From assembly GCF_013266695.1 (NCBI RefSeq), contig NZ_JABRXF010000001.1:822236-886235 (forward strand): a stretch of 64,000 nucleotides of DNA, written 5' to 3'. A program made the position numbers and the translations under genes. Position 1 is the stretch's first letter. Each line of letters starts with the position of its first letter. Source of the stretch: Hongsoonwoonella zoysiae. GTDB taxonomy: Bacteria; Pseudomonadota; Alphaproteobacteria; Rhizobiales; Stappiaceae. Below the pieces are notes generated by a model. The model saw only the letters and a list, made by a program, of their open reading frames with translations. It did no database searches and was not told the origin of the DNA. Positions 36,756 to 46,067 of this stretch are shown here, piece after piece.

Positions 36756-38693
36756 TCAGTGTTTGTTCTGGCGGTTCTCGATCAGGTCGTCGACCACCGC
36801 CGGATCGGCAAGGGTCGAGGTATCTCCCAGGTTCTCGAAGCTGTCTTCGGCGATCTTGCGCAGGATGCGGCGCATGATCTTGCCGGAGCGCGTCTTCGGC
36901 AGGCCGGGGGCGAACTGGATGAGGTCGGGCGAAGCGATCGGGCCGATGTCCTTGCGCACCCAGTCGCGCAGTTCCTTCTTCAATTCGTCCGTCGGCTCTT
37001 CGCCCGCCATCAGCGTGACATAGACATAGATGCCCTGCCCCTTCAGGTCGTGCGGATAGCCGACGACGGCGGCTTCCGACACCTTCGGGTGGGCAACGAG
37101 GGAGGATTCCACCTCCGCCGTGCCCATGCGGTGGCCGGAAACGTTGATCACGTCATCCACGCGGCCGGTGATCCAGTAGTATCCATCCTCGTCGCGCCTG
37201 CAGCCGTCGCCTGAGAAATACATTCCCTTGTAGGCGGAGAAATACGTCTGCACGAAGCGTTCGTGATCGCCGTAGACGGTGCGCATCTGCCCCGGCCAGC
37301 TGTCGAGCAGCACCAGATTGCCCTCCGTCGCGCCTTCCAGGATCTTACCTTCCGCGTCGACCAGCGCCGGCTGGACGCCGAAGAAGGGCCGCGTCGCGGA
37401 GCCGGGCTTCAGTGCTGTCGCGCCCGGCAGCGGCGTGATCAGGATGCCGCCGGTCTCCGTCTGCCACCATGTGTCGACGATCGGGCAGCGCCCCTTGCCG
37501 ATGTGATCGTGATACCAGTTCCAGGCTTCGGGGTTGATCGGTTCGCCCACCGTGCCGAGAACGCGCAGCGTGTCGAGGGAGGCTTTCTCGACATGCTCGA
37601 GCCCCGCCCCCATCAGCGCGCGGATGGCGGTCGGTGCGGTGTAGAAGATGTTGACCTTGTGTTTGTCGCACACGTCCCAGAAGCGCGAGGGAGTGGGATA
37701 GGTCGGCACCCCTTCGAACATCAGCGTCGTCGCGCCGTTGGCCAGCGGGCCGTAGACGATGTAGGAATGCCCGGTCACCCAGCCCACGTCCGCCGTGCAC
37801 CAGTAAATCTCGCCGTCGTGATAGTCGAAGACGTATTCATGCGTCATGGAGGCATAGACGAGATAGCCGCCGGAGGTATGTAGCACGCCCTTCGGCTGTC
37901 CGGTGGAGCCTGATGTGTATAGGATGAACAGCGGGTCCTCCGCGTTCATCTCCACCGGCTTGCAATGGTCCGAAACGCGGTCGGCCTCCTCGTGGTACCA
38001 GATGTCGCGCCCGTCCTTCATGGCGACATCGCCGCCGGTGCGCTTCACCACGACCACCTTGTCGACGGCCGCGCCCTCAACCGCCTTGTCCACATTGGCT
38101 TTGAGCGGAACTTTGCGCCCGCCGCGCAGGCCCTCGTCGGCGGTGATGATGACCTTGGAATCGCAGTCGATGATGCGCTGGGCAAGGCTGTCGGGCGAAA
38201 AGCCGCCGAAGACGACGGAATGCACCGCGCCGATGCGCGCGCAGGCCAGCATCGAATAGGCGGCCTCCGGGATCATCGGCAGGTAGATCGTCACCCGGTC
38301 GCCCTTTTTCACGCCGCAGGCGTGCAGCACATTGGCGAATTTGTTCACCTCGTGGTGCAGTTCCTTGTAGGTGATGACCTTGTGTTCGTTCGGGTCGTCC
38401 CCTTCCCAGATGATCGCCGGCTGGTCGCCGCGCGTCGCCAGATGCCGGTCCACGCAGTTGGTGGAAACGTTCAGCGTTCCATCCTCGAACCATTTGATCG
38501 AGACGTTATGCGGGTCGTAGGAGGTGTTCTTGACCTTGGTGAAAGGCTTGATCCAGTCGATGCGCTTGCCGTGCTCGCCCCAAAAGCCTTCCGGATCGCT
38601 CACCGAGCGCTGGTACATCTCCAGGTATTTATCGTTGTCGATAAGCGCGTTTGCGGCGGTTTCGGCCGGCACCGGATAGACAGTCTCGGACAT
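36756..38693 (-). CDS. acs: Acetyl-CoA synthetase
   Basis: Activates acetate to acetyl-CoA through acetyl-adenylate. The P-loop-like [16 protein letters not shown] and the core [14 protein letters not shown] are present. The C-terminal lysine motif [13 protein letters not shown] ends the protein; that lysine is the known acetylation target in the family. Length 645 is normal. A GGGAGGA ribosome site precedes the ATG at 38693. It is monocistronic; the upstream spacer carries palindromic repeats. Confidence 0.96.
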   Translation of the reverse strand: MSETVYPVPAETAANALIDNDKYLEMYQRSVSDPEGFWGEHGKRIDWIKPFTKVKNTSYDPHNVSIKWFEDGTLNVSTNCVDRHLATRGDQPAIIWEGDDPNEHKVITYKELHHEVNKFANVLHACGVKKGDRVTIYLPMIPEAAYSMLACARIGAVHSVVFGGFSPDSLAQRIIDCDSKVIITADEGLRGGRKVPLKANVDKAVEGAAVDKVVVVKRTGGDVAMKDGRDIWYHEEADRVSDHCKPVEMNAEDPLFILYTSGSTGQPKGVLHTSGGYLVYASMTHEYVFDYHDGEIYWCTADVGWVTGHSYIVYGPLANGATTLMFEGVPTYPTPSRFWDVCDKHKVNIFYTAPTAIRALMGAGLEHVEKASLDTLRVLGTVGEPINPEAWNWYHDHIGKGRCPIVDTWWQTETGGILITPLPGATALKPGSATRPFFGVQPALVDAEGKILEGATEGNLVLLDSWPGQMRTVYGDHERFVQTYFSAYKGMYFSGDGCRRDEDGYYWITGRVDDVINVSGHRMGTAEVESSLVAHPKVSEAAVVGYPHDLKGQGIYVYVTLMAGEEPTDELKKELRDWVRKDIGPIASPDLIQFAPGLPKTRSGKIMRRILRKIAEDSFENLGDTSTLADPAVVDDLIENRQNKH

Positions 38694-38977
38694 GGCGTTC
38701 CTCCCGATTGGGTATTGATCGGTTTGAAGCGTCTCTCCTTGCCCGGTTCGAACCTTTCCGGACGGAATACGCTTTGGACCTCATCAAATCACGGCGGCCG
38801 GCAAACCTCCACACCGGCCTTGCGAAATCGCGCGCATTATGCTGATCGGCTTCCCCTCCGTCCATAAGGCATTGATCGAACTTTCGTAGTCTTAGACAAA
38901 GCACTTACGACGAAGGTTTCGGGTGGGGCATGCGGTCTGGAGCGCGGTCGTTTCCACGGCATTCACCCACTCTCCGC

Positions 38978-39004
38978 CGTCACCCCGGGCTTGACCCGGG
39001 GTCC
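38978..39004 (+). repeat. GC-rich palindromic repeat, copy 1
   Basis: Core CCCCGGG-CTTGA-CCCGGGG, preceded by CGTCA. Similar palindromes are widespread between genes in Hyphomicrobiales. Copy 1 ends in GGGGTCCAATC. Confidence 0.8.
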
Positions 39005-39096
39005 AATCACGGTTCGAACTCCGGAAGCCGTAACGATTGGTGCAGGCTGCCGCCGCGAAACGCCTGATATTCAGAAGGTTTTGGAGAGGTGGATTA

Positions 39097-39122
39097 GGCC
39101 CCGGGTCAAGCCCGGGGTGACG
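39097..39122 (-). repeat. GC-rich palindromic repeat, copy 2 (inverted)
   Basis: Reverse complement of copies 1 and 3, same core, with the GGGGCCTAATCCAC arm also nearly matching copy 3. Lies 41 bases beyond the 3' end of the GIY-YIG gene. Confidence 0.8.
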
Positions 39123-39162
39123 CCTGAGTGGTTGCGGCGTCAGTGTGCCAAATCCCATCAAG

Positions 39163-39450
39163 CTACAAATTCAGCGTCTCGTACAGATCATCCCAATTCG
39201 GGTTGAACGACTCGATAATCTGGATTTTCCACGACCTCGCCCATCGCTTGAGACGTTTTTCCTGAGCGATTGCTTCGTCGATCCGTTCATAGCGTTCGTA
39301 ATAGACAAGCTTCGTCGCGCCGTGCTTCCTGGTAAATTCCGAACCTGTTCCAGACCTATGCTCAAATACCCTGCGCCCAAGATCATTGGTCACGCCAATG
39401 TAAAGCGTCCCGCGCATTCGGCTTGCGAGGATGTAAATGTAAAAGGGCAT
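39163..39450 (-). CDS. GIY-YIG nuclease domain protein
   Basis: A 95-residue single-domain GIY-YIG protein of the small UPF0213/YhbQ-like type. FYIYILASRMRGTLYIGVTN gives the two Tyr-containing motifs, and R25/R26 (GRRVFEHR) plus the Glu in YYERYERIDEAIAQEK complete the active site. Small nucleases of this kind have unclear roles (DNA repair, junction or mobile). It is bracketed by oppositely oriented palindromic repeats (39097 and 39528), which suggests spread together with those repeats, although this is inference. Lower GC than its neighbours also hints at separate ancestry. Confidence 0.83.
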   Translation of the reverse strand: MPFYIYILASRMRGTLYIGVTNDLGRRVFEHRSGTGSEFTRKHGATKLVYYERYERIDEAIAQEKRLKRWARSWKIQIIESFNPNWDDLYETLNL

Positions 39451-39869
39451 GAGACAACGGTACGGCGAAACACTCGTTTCGACTCGATTACAGGCTGGTG
39501 AGCTTCAGCAGCAGCCCAATCCACCACCGTCACCCCGGGCTTGACCCGGGGCCTATTCCACGTCGCCGAATACTTCGAAATTTCAGGTTGCACTCGGCAC
39601 CGGCCCGCTGAATTCAATTTCGCGACCATGTGCTGAAATGTGGACCGGACCTCGCTCAAGGCGGGAGCGGCGGTGGAGCGTGTGGAAGTACAGACCTCGC
39701 TCTCAGGGATTTCCTAACCGGACAGCGGTGTGGCTTCCCTCGCTGGCCCGCAAACCCCGCTCCGCCGCCCCCTCACCGCATTCCTTTGCATGTGACCCCC
39801 GCTATCGGTTACAGATAGGGGCGAGACGTCGGGACCATCCGCAGTTTTGCAAAGGTCGGCGAGGAAATC
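39451..39869. other. GIY-YIG-carboxypeptidase spacer
   Basis: About 420 bases. It holds repeat copy 3 (39528-39554). Frames at 39630-39818 and 39638-40042 show no family features. The region before 39870 carries GAGGAAATC, the ribosome site of the carboxypeptidase. Confidence 0.45.
39528..39554 (+). repeat. GC-rich palindromic repeat, copy 3
   Basis: Same CCCCGGG-CTTGA-CCCGGGG core and orientation as copy 1; arm GGGGCCTATTCCAC. Lies 78 bases upstream of the GIY-YIG start. Confidence 0.8.
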
Positions 39870-41294
39870 GTGCTGGGCGTATCCATGTTCCAAAGTTTTT
39901 TCGGGCGCCGGTTTTGCCGCCGGGCGCCTTTCTTTATGTCGCTTGCCCTGAGCGCGGCCCTGCTTCTCGGCCCGGCTCGTCCGGCGCTGGCGGATGTCGC
40001 CTCCTGGGTCGTTTTCGATGTCGAAAGCGGGCGCGTGCTTGATGAAAAGGACGCGACAAGGCAGTGGTATCCGGCCTCCATCACCAAGCTGATGACGGCC
40101 TATGTCACCTTCAAGGCGATCGGCGAAGGCCGGGCCAGCATGCAGTCGGTCGTGACGGTTTCGCAGAACGCCGCCGCCGAACCGCCGAGCAAGATGGGCT
40201 TTCGTCCCGGCACGAAGCTGACGGTGGAAAACGCGCTGAAGATGGTGCTCGTCAAATCGGCGAACGATATCGCCGTCGCGCTGGGCGAGGCGATCGGCGG
40301 CACGGAATCCGGCTTCATTGTGCTGATGAACCAGGAAGCCCAACGCATGGGCCTGTCGGCGACGCATTTCGTCAATCCGCACGGTCTTCCAGACAACAGG
40401 CAGGTTTCTTCTGCGCGCGACCTCGGCGTGCTGGCGCGCCGGCTCTGGCTCGATTTTCCGGAACATCGCGGGCTTTATGGCCATGCCGGCCTGAAATTCG
40501 GCAAGAAGACGCTTCGTTCCGCCAACCGGGAGTTTCTGCTCCGCGTTCGCGGCGCGAACGGCCTGAAAACCGGTTATATCTGTAATTCGGGGTATAATGT
40601 CGCCGTTTCTGCCACCCGGCGCGGGCGCACCGTCATGGCCGTCATTCTGGGTGCCGGGTCGGGGCTGGAACGTCTCGCCCACTCGCGCGAACTCATCGAA
40701 AAGGGCTTCGACGAGCGCGGGCGCGGGTCGATCGAGGATCTGAAAGGCGTTTCCGCGCGCCCGCCACAGGATGGTTACTGCAAGTCCAATCCGCGCCTTT
40801 CGGCTGAGGAACTGGTCGCCCGTTACGGAAAGAATGCCAAACGCTCCTCCGCCGTCCTGTCCTACAACGGGCGGCTTGAAGGGGCTTCCGGGCGCATCAT
40901 CCCGGGTGTCGGCGTATCGAAGAATTCCGAAAAGGCGGCGGTGCCGAAGAAGGGTAACAAGATCGACTGGGCCGAGCTCATGGACGATCTGATCGGCCCG
41001 CGCGTTGCCGCCTATCGGCCGATTTCGGTTTCGGTCGGCGTTCCGGAAAATGCCGTTGCGGTGGCCACACCGGCGATCACGGTGGTGCCGGTCGCCAAGC
41101 CCGGCCGCCTGACGGACGTTAAAGCGGGAGAAACGACAAGGGACCTGGCGAAATCCGCCAACCCCGGGGCGATCCTTTCCGACGAAGGCTCGGACGATGA
41201 AACCGACGGCGGCGAGGCGAAACCCGGCGCGATTTTCAAGGGGACGCTTGCGCCCAACGCCCCGCTTCCGATCCTGAAGCCGAAATCTCCGTGA
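39870..41294 (+). CDS. D-alanyl-D-alanine carboxypeptidase (S11 penicillin-binding protein)
   Basis: Trims the terminal D-Ala from peptidoglycan stem peptides in the periplasm. A signal sequence (about 21-41, ending ALA-DV) precedes the S11 domain with SxxK as SITK (S70, K73), SAN (130-132) and KTG (233-235). The C-terminal ~150 residues form a low-complexity Pro/Ala/Val tail unlike the amphipathic anchor of DacA/DacC, so membrane attachment is unclear. The GTG at 39870 has a GAGG ribosome site; an ATG at 39885 is an alternative. The CobW gene follows after 32 bases. Confidence 0.88.
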   Translation: MLGVSMFQSFFGRRFCRRAPFFMSLALSAALLLGPARPALADVASWVVFDVESGRVLDEKDATRQWYPASITKLMTAYVTFKAIGEGRASMQSVVTVSQNAAAEPPSKMGFRPGTKLTVENALKMVLVKSANDIAVALGEAIGGTESGFIVLMNQEAQRMGLSATHFVNPHGLPDNRQVSSARDLGVLARRLWLDFPEHRGLYGHAGLKFGKKTLRSANREFLLRVRGANGLKTGYICNSGYNVAVSATRRGRTVMAVILGAGSGLERLAHSRELIEKGFDERGRGSIEDLKGVSARPPQDGYCKSNPRLSAEELVARYGKNAKRSSAVLSYNGRLEGASGRIIPGVGVSKNSEKAAVPKKGNKIDWAELMDDLIGPRVAAYRPISVSVGVPENAVAVATPAITVVPVAKPGRLTDVKAGETTRDLAKSANPGAILSDEGSDDETDGGEAKPGAIFKGTLAPNAPLPILKPKSP

Positions 41295-41326
41295 GATTGC
41301 CCTGCCTTTTGAGGAATTAACCTTTC

Positions 41327-42484
41327 ATGACTGCAAGCGATACGGGCCGTCGCGGCCCCAAGCCGCCTATTCCACTCACGGTGATCACGGGTTTTCTCGG
41401 TGCCGGCAAGACCACGCTCCTGAATCGGCTCCTGAAGGACCCGGCGATGGCGGATACCGCCGTGGTCATAAATGAGTTCGGCGAGATCGGGCTCGATCAC
41501 CTGCTTGTCGAAGGCTCGAGCGAGGGGATCGTCGAGCTTTCGTCCGGCTGTCTGTGCTGCACCATTCGCGGGGATCTCGTTACCACCCTTGAGGATCTTT
41601 TGCGCGGGCTCGACAACGGGCGGATCGCGCGGCTTAAACGAGTCGTGATTGAAACGACGGGCCTTGCCGACCCGGCGCCCATTCTCCACACGATCATGCT
41701 ACACCCCTATTTGAGCCTCAGATACCGGCTCGACGGGGTGGTGACGCTGGTCGACGCGGTCAACGGAAATGATACTCTGGACAGTCATGACGAAGCGGTG
41801 CGTCAGGCCGCCGTGGCGGACCGTATCGTGCTCACCAAGACGGACCTGATTGAATCGGATGCGCAACGATCCGGGTTCGACTGGCTTCTGGAGCGTCTTG
41901 GCTCGCTCAATCCGGGCGCAAGGCGTCTCGATGCGTCAGCCGGCGAAGCTGTTCCCGCCAATCTGATCGGCACCGGGCTTTATGATCCCGAAAGCAAGAT
42001 CCCCGATGTCGCCCGCTGGCTGAACGAGGAAGCCTACCGCGATCATGGCCATCACCATCATCACGGGCACGACCATTCCCACGACGTGAACCGGCATGAC
42101 AGCCGGATCAGGGCTTTCACGCTTTCGACGTCGAAACCCGTCCAGACCGCGGCGCTGGAAATGTTTCTCGATCTGTTACGCTCCGCCCACGGGCCGAAGC
42201 TCCTTCGCGTCAAGGGTGTCGTGAGGATCGCGGAGGATCCGGACCGCCCGGTCGTCATCCACGGGGTCCAGCATGTGTTCCATCCACCGGCGACACTTCC
42301 CGCATGGCCGGATGGCGACGACCGGCGAACGCGGCTCGTCTTCATCACGTGCGATCTGCCGGAAGGCTTCGTCCGCAGGATGTTCGATGCCTTCACGGGA
42401 GGTCTGGCGCCCGACACGCCGGACCGGGAAGCGATGACGGACAACCCGCTTTCCATCGGGGGTTTCTCAGGGAACTTTGACTGA
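41327..42484 (+). CDS. CobW/COG0523 metallochaperone GTPase
   Basis: GTPase of the G3E family involved in metal allocation. The P-loop GFLGAGKTT (22-30), the metal-binding CLCC (75-78) and a NKxD-type TKTD (170-173) are visible. Between the GTPase and the C-terminal CobW domain lies a His-rich loop (about 240-258, with six consecutive His-rich positions), typical of zinc-handling members. CobW for cobalt or a Zur-regulated zinc chaperone are both possible; no Zur site or cobalamin genes are beside it. Downstream of the carboxypeptidase by 32 bases, probably one transcript. Confidence 0.85.
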   Translation: MTASDTGRRGPKPPIPLTVITGFLGAGKTTLLNRLLKDPAMADTAVVINEFGEIGLDHLLVEGSSEGIVELSSGCLCCTIRGDLVTTLEDLLRGLDNGRIARLKRVVIETTGLADPAPILHTIMLHPYLSLRYRLDGVVTLVDAVNGNDTLDSHDEAVRQAAVADRIVLTKTDLIESDAQRSGFDWLLERLGSLNPGARRLDASAGEAVPANLIGTGLYDPESKIPDVARWLNEEAYRDHGHHHHHGHDHSHDVNRHDSRIRAFTLSTSKPVQTAALEMFLDLLRSAHGPKLLRVKGVVRIAEDPDRPVVIHGVQHVFHPPATLPAWPDGDDRRTRLVFITCDLPEGFVRRMFDAFTGGLAPDTPDREAMTDNPLSIGGFSGNFD

Positions 42485-42530
42485 CCGTTTTGCCACGAGT
42501 TCGGCACGAAAGTCTTTTTCCTCGCCGCAA

Positions 42531-43427
42531 CTATTTACGAACGCGGATCAGCCCTTCCTGCGCGCTTGAGGCGACCAGGACGCCCTCGCGGGTATACAGA
42601 GACCCCCTCGTAAACCCCCGCCCGCCGGAGGCCGAGGGGCTGTCTTCGGAGTAAAGCAGCCACTCGTCGGCGCGAAACGGACGGTGAAACCACATGGCGT
42701 GGTCGAGGCTCGCCACCTGCAGTTTATTGTCGAAAACGCTGGTTCCATGGGCGAAAAGCGCGGTATCCAGCAGCGTCATGTCGGACGCATAGGCCAGGAC
42801 GCAGCTGTGGATTCGAGCGTCGTCCGGCAGTCTGGAGCTGGCCCGAACCCAGACTTTTTGCGAAGGCTCAAGTTTCTTGCGGGAGAAATAGTGAGCAAGA
42901 TCAACGGGTCTGAGCTCAATCGGGCGCTCCCGCTCCCAGTAGCGGCGCACGCTTTCCGGCGCGACGGCAAGGAATTTTTCCTTCAGTTCCGCCTCGCTCG
43001 GCAAGTCTTCGGGGCCTGGAACCTCGCCCATGTCGATCTGGTGATCCAATCCCTCTTCACGCGCGTGAAACGAGGCGGACATTGAAAAAATCGCCTTGCC
43101 GTGCTGGATCGCGACGACGCGCCGCGTGGTAAAGCTGCCGCCGTCGCGGATACGGTCGACCTCGTAGATAATCGGCACGGAAGGGTCGCCGGGGCGCATG
43201 AAGTAGCCGTGGAGGGAGTGTACCGGCCGTTCTTCTTCCACCGTGCGGGACGCGGCGACAAGCGCCTGGCCGATCACCTGTCCGCCGAAGACGCGCTGCC
43301 AGCCGACCTGGGGGCTCATGCCGCGGAAGAGGTTCTGCTCAAGCGGCTCGAGATCGAGGATCGCAAGCAACCCCTCGACGGCGGAATTGCCGGTCGTGGC
43401 CTTTGATTCCGCACTGGAATCGTTCAT
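42531..43427 (-). CDS. tesB: Acyl-CoA thioesterase II
   Basis: Hydrolyses medium- and long-chain acyl-CoA. Two tandem hot-dog domains are seen: N-terminal LFRGMSPQVGWQRVFGGQVI and C-terminal block ending ASLDHAMWFHRPFRADEWLLY (two fragments), which contains the catalytic Asp region. Length 298, slightly above E. coli TesB (286). The ATG at 43427 was chosen because the 110 codons upstream run antisense into the hydroxylase gene. Divergent from the UbiH-like gene. Confidence 0.93.
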   Translation of the reverse strand: MNDSSAESKATTGNSAVEGLLAILDLEPLEQNLFRGMSPQVGWQRVFGGQVIGQALVAASRTVEEERPVHSLHGYFMRPGDPSVPIIYEVDRIRDGGSFTTRRVVAIQHGKAIFSMSASFHAREEGLDHQIDMGEVPGPEDLPSEAELKEKFLAVAPESVRRYWERERPIELRPVDLAHYFSRKKLEPSQKVWVRASSRLPDDARIHSCVLAYASDMTLLDTALFAHGTSVFDNKLQVASLDHAMWFHRPFRADEWLLYSEDSPSASGGRGFTRGSLYTREGVLVASSAQEGLIRVRK

Positions 43428-43557
43428 GGGTAAACCCCTATGATCCGGTAGGGCCGGCGGATGGCGCCGACATTGGATTGAGCTAAGTGGTACGGGAGTT
43501 GTCCGGCACCTGACGTAAAAGTCAAGTGCGGCACGCCTCGTGAATGGAGAGCGGGAG

Positions 43558-44802
43558 ATGGCAAAGACGCGAACGGCGAAAGATGGCGACCGTCTCGATG
43601 TGCTGATCGGCGGAGGCGGATACGTCGGCCTGTCGTTGGCGGTGGCATTGAAGCAGGCCGACCCTGCGATCCGGGTGGCCCTGGTCGATCTGCGCCAGCG
43701 TGCGGAAATGGAGAAGGACCCGCGCGCTTCCGCCATTATCGCGGCGGCGAGCCGCATGCTCGACCAGCTTGGTGTCTGGCGGGAAATCGAGCCTCATGCC
43801 GAGCCGATCATGGAAATGATTGTCACGGATTCCAGGCTTCGCGACGTCGTCCGCCCGGTTTTCCTGACATTCGAAGGCGAAGTCGCGCCGGGTGAACCTT
43901 TCGCGCATATGGTGCCGAACGGAAAGATGGTCGCAAGCCTTGCCGACCGGGCGGCAAGCCTTGGCGTTGAAATCATCGCGCCCGATGCGGTGACCGATTT
44001 TCACGAAGTTGACGCCGGAGTGGAGGTGATCTTGCGGTCCGGCAAGGTGCTGCAAGCAAGCCTTCTTGTTGCCGCGGATGGTGTGCGCTCGCGCCTGAGG
44101 GACCTTGCCGGTATCCAGACGGTGAAGTGGGAATACGGACAGGCCGGCATCGTGACCACCGTTGCCCATGAACGCCCGCACGATGGCCGCGCGGAAGAAC
44201 ATTTCCTTCCCTCCGGTCCCTTCGCGATCCTGCCGCTGAAGGACAACAAGTCCTCACTCGTGTGGACGGAGACACAGGAAGAGGCCGAAAAACTCGTCAA
44301 GGGAGACGATTTCACCTTCGAGCTGGAGCTTGAGCGCCGTTTCGGCCATCACCTTGGCGAAATCAAGCTCGCCGGTCCGCGCAATGCCTATCCGCTCGGT
44401 CTGACGCTCGCCCGCTCCTTCGTGAAGCCGCGTTTCGCGCTCGCCGGCGATGCCGCGCACGGAATCCACCCGATTTCCGGCCAGGGCCTCAACCTTGGCT
44501 TCAAGGATGTTGCGGCCCTTGCCGAGGTACTCATCGAGGCGCGGCGCCTCGGTCAGGATATCGGCGCGCTCGACGTGCTGGAAAAATACGAGCGCTGGCG
44601 CCGGTTCGATACGTTCCGCATGGGTGTGGTGACGGATGTCCTGAACCGGCTGTTTTCCAACGATAGCGATGCTTTGCGCGCGGTGCGCGATGTCGGCCTC
44701 GGGCTGGTCGACCGCATGCCGTTCGTGAAGCGCTTCTTCATCCGCCAGGCGGCGGGGCTTACCGGAGAAATGCCGCGGCTTCTGGCGGGCGAGCCGATCT
44801 GA
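43558..44802 (+). CDS. UbiH/UbiF/Coq6-family FAD monooxygenase
   Basis: Flavin hydroxylase of ubiquinone synthesis; which ring position it hydroxylates cannot be told. Motifs in order: FAD loop IGGGGYVGLSLA near the N-terminus, the DG motif VAADGVRSRLR (about 170-180), and the second FAD motif FALAGDAAHGIHPISGQG. Length 414. The ATG at 43558 follows GGAGAGCGGGAG; a GTG at 43540 is longer. The stop overlaps the SDR start by one base, so the two are coupled. Confidence 0.88.
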   Translation: MAKTRTAKDGDRLDVLIGGGGYVGLSLAVALKQADPAIRVALVDLRQRAEMEKDPRASAIIAAASRMLDQLGVWREIEPHAEPIMEMIVTDSRLRDVVRPVFLTFEGEVAPGEPFAHMVPNGKMVASLADRAASLGVEIIAPDAVTDFHEVDAGVEVILRSGKVLQASLLVAADGVRSRLRDLAGIQTVKWEYGQAGIVTTVAHERPHDGRAEEHFLPSGPFAILPLKDNKSSLVWTETQEEAEKLVKGDDFTFELELERRFGHHLGEIKLAGPRNAYPLGLTLARSFVKPRFALAGDAAHGIHPISGQGLNLGFKDVAALAEVLIEARRLGQDIGALDVLEKYERWRRFDTFRMGVVTDVLNRLFSNDSDALRAVRDVGLGLVDRMPFVKRFFIRQAAGLTGEMPRLLAGEPI

Positions 44803-45701
44803 TGAAAAGGCGCGGCAAGTCTGGAAGCGCTGCGCGCAAGCCCTCGCCGGACCGTTCCCGCCGTGTTGTCCTCCTCACGGGGTGTTCCTCGGGAATAGGC
44901 GAAGCGGCCGCTCACGCCTTGCGCGGGCGCGACTGGTGGGTTTTTCCGACAGCGCGCAAACAAGGCGATGTGGAAAGGCTGCGCGGGAAGGGTTTTGAGG
45001 CGTTTCGCCTCGATTACGAGGACGAGGCGTCGATTGCCAGCGCGGTAGAATCCGTACTGGAGCGCACGGGCGGGCGGATCGACGGGCTCTTCAACAATGG
45101 CGCCTACGCTATTCCGGGGGCCATCGAGGATCTGCCGACATCCGCGCTCAGGGAGCTTTTCGAGGCGAATTTCATAGGCTGGCATGACCTCACGCGGCGC
45201 GTTTTGCCCGCCATGCGCAGGCAGCGCCACGGCAGGATCGTGCAATGCTCTTCGATCCTCGGCTTTATCGCCATGCCCTATCGCGGCGCCTACAACGCAT
45301 CGAAATTCGCGCTCGAAGGCTATTCGGACACGCTGCGCCTCGAACTCGCGGGGACAGGCATCCATGTTTCGCTGATCGAACCGGGGCCGATCGCCACGAA
45401 ATTCACAGAAAATGCGATGGCGAATTTCTATCGTGTGATCGGCAGGGCAGGAATGGAGGCCTCACCCTACCGGGCGGTTTATGAAAAACGCCTGAAGCGG
45501 ATGGCAGGTGGCGAACCCTCACGTTTCAAGCTCGGGCCTCTGGCCGTCGTCAGGCCGCTCATACACGCGCTTGAGGCGCCTTATCCCAGGGCACGCTACC
45601 GCGTAACCGTACCGACGCGGGCAATGTCGATTGCCCGGCGGCTTTCCTCCACGCGCCTTCTCGACCGATTGCTGTTGCGGGCGGCGGGATCGAAGGAATA
45701 A
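44802..45701 (+). CDS. Short-chain dehydrogenase/reductase
   Basis: NAD(P)-dependent oxidoreductase with TGCSSGIG (cofactor loop, about 26-33), the NNG motif (FNNGAY), catalytic Ser in SSILGF and YNASK. The Lys-rich N-terminal ~20 residues are not part of the fold. Length 299 with a ~60-residue C-terminal extension. It resembles SDRs that act on lipids or steroids, but the substrate is unknown. Coupled to the UbiH-like gene by a one-base overlap. Confidence 0.85.
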   Translation: MKRRGKSGSAARKPSPDRSRRVVLLTGCSSGIGEAAAHALRGRDWWVFPTARKQGDVERLRGKGFEAFRLDYEDEASIASAVESVLERTGGRIDGLFNNGAYAIPGAIEDLPTSALRELFEANFIGWHDLTRRVLPAMRRQRHGRIVQCSSILGFIAMPYRGAYNASKFALEGYSDTLRLELAGTGIHVSLIEPGPIATKFTENAMANFYRVIGRAGMEASPYRAVYEKRLKRMAGGEPSRFKLGPLAVVRPLIHALEAPYPRARYRVTVPTRAMSIARRLSSTRLLDRLLLRAAGSKE

Positions 45702-45838
45702 GGCATCCGCGACGATATGGGGTAATTGTCGGCGCCGGGCTCATGCGCATATGAGATGGATCGGCTTGCAGCGCCGGGATGATTTCGGCCGTTGGCGGCA
45801 CGGCGGTCTGCTCATTTTCCTTGCAACGGAGAGTTCTA

Positions 45839-46036
45839 TTGGGAGAATTCCTTTATAATCTGGTTCCGGTTGCGGTCGGCGCGGTGGCGGTCGTCCTGCT
45901 CATGGGCCTTTGGAACATGATGCGTGGAGGATCGTCCTCACGCTCCCAGATGCTGATGCGTTGGCGTGTCGGCCTTCAGTTTCTGGCAATCATCATCATA
46001 ATGGCGACGCTCTATTTCATGGGAACGCGGCCTTGA
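45839..46036 (+). CDS. HIG1-domain twin-transmembrane protein
   Basis: A 65-residue membrane protein with two hydrophobic segments (about 8-24 and 45-62) around a basic loop, the pattern of bacterial HIG1/hypoxia-induced proteins that associate with cytochrome oxidase. The TTG at 45839 follows a GGAGAG ribosome site five bases upstream and yields a normal HIG1 start; the longer frame from 45779 has unrelated residues. 31 bases before the cobalamin adenosyltransferase gene. Role in respiration is inferred from the family. Confidence 0.78.
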   Translation: MGEFLYNLVPVAVGAVAVVLLMGLWNMMRGGSSSRSQMLMRWRVGLQFLAIIIIMATLYFMGTRP

Positions 46037-46067
46037 GCGACGCTTACCGGGCCGGGCAAGGTGAAAC

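Larger units (their letters stand above)
38694..39162. other. acs-GIY-YIG spacer with palindromic repeats
   Basis: About 470 bases between the acs start and the 3' end of the GIY-YIG gene. The acs promoter must lie in the part near 38694-38900. Two inverted copies of a GC-rich palindromic repeat are at 38978-39004 and 39097-39122; no gene is seen between them. Confidence 0.55.

Noticed and set aside
38745-38760. GGTTCGAACC near the acs start, resembling a tRNA T-loop
   Set aside because: The flanking bases do not pair as a T stem and no tRNA arms are around it.
39638-40042. 134-residue frame upstream of and into the carboxypeptidase gene
   Set aside because: Composition is non-coding-like and it overlaps the real gene in another frame.
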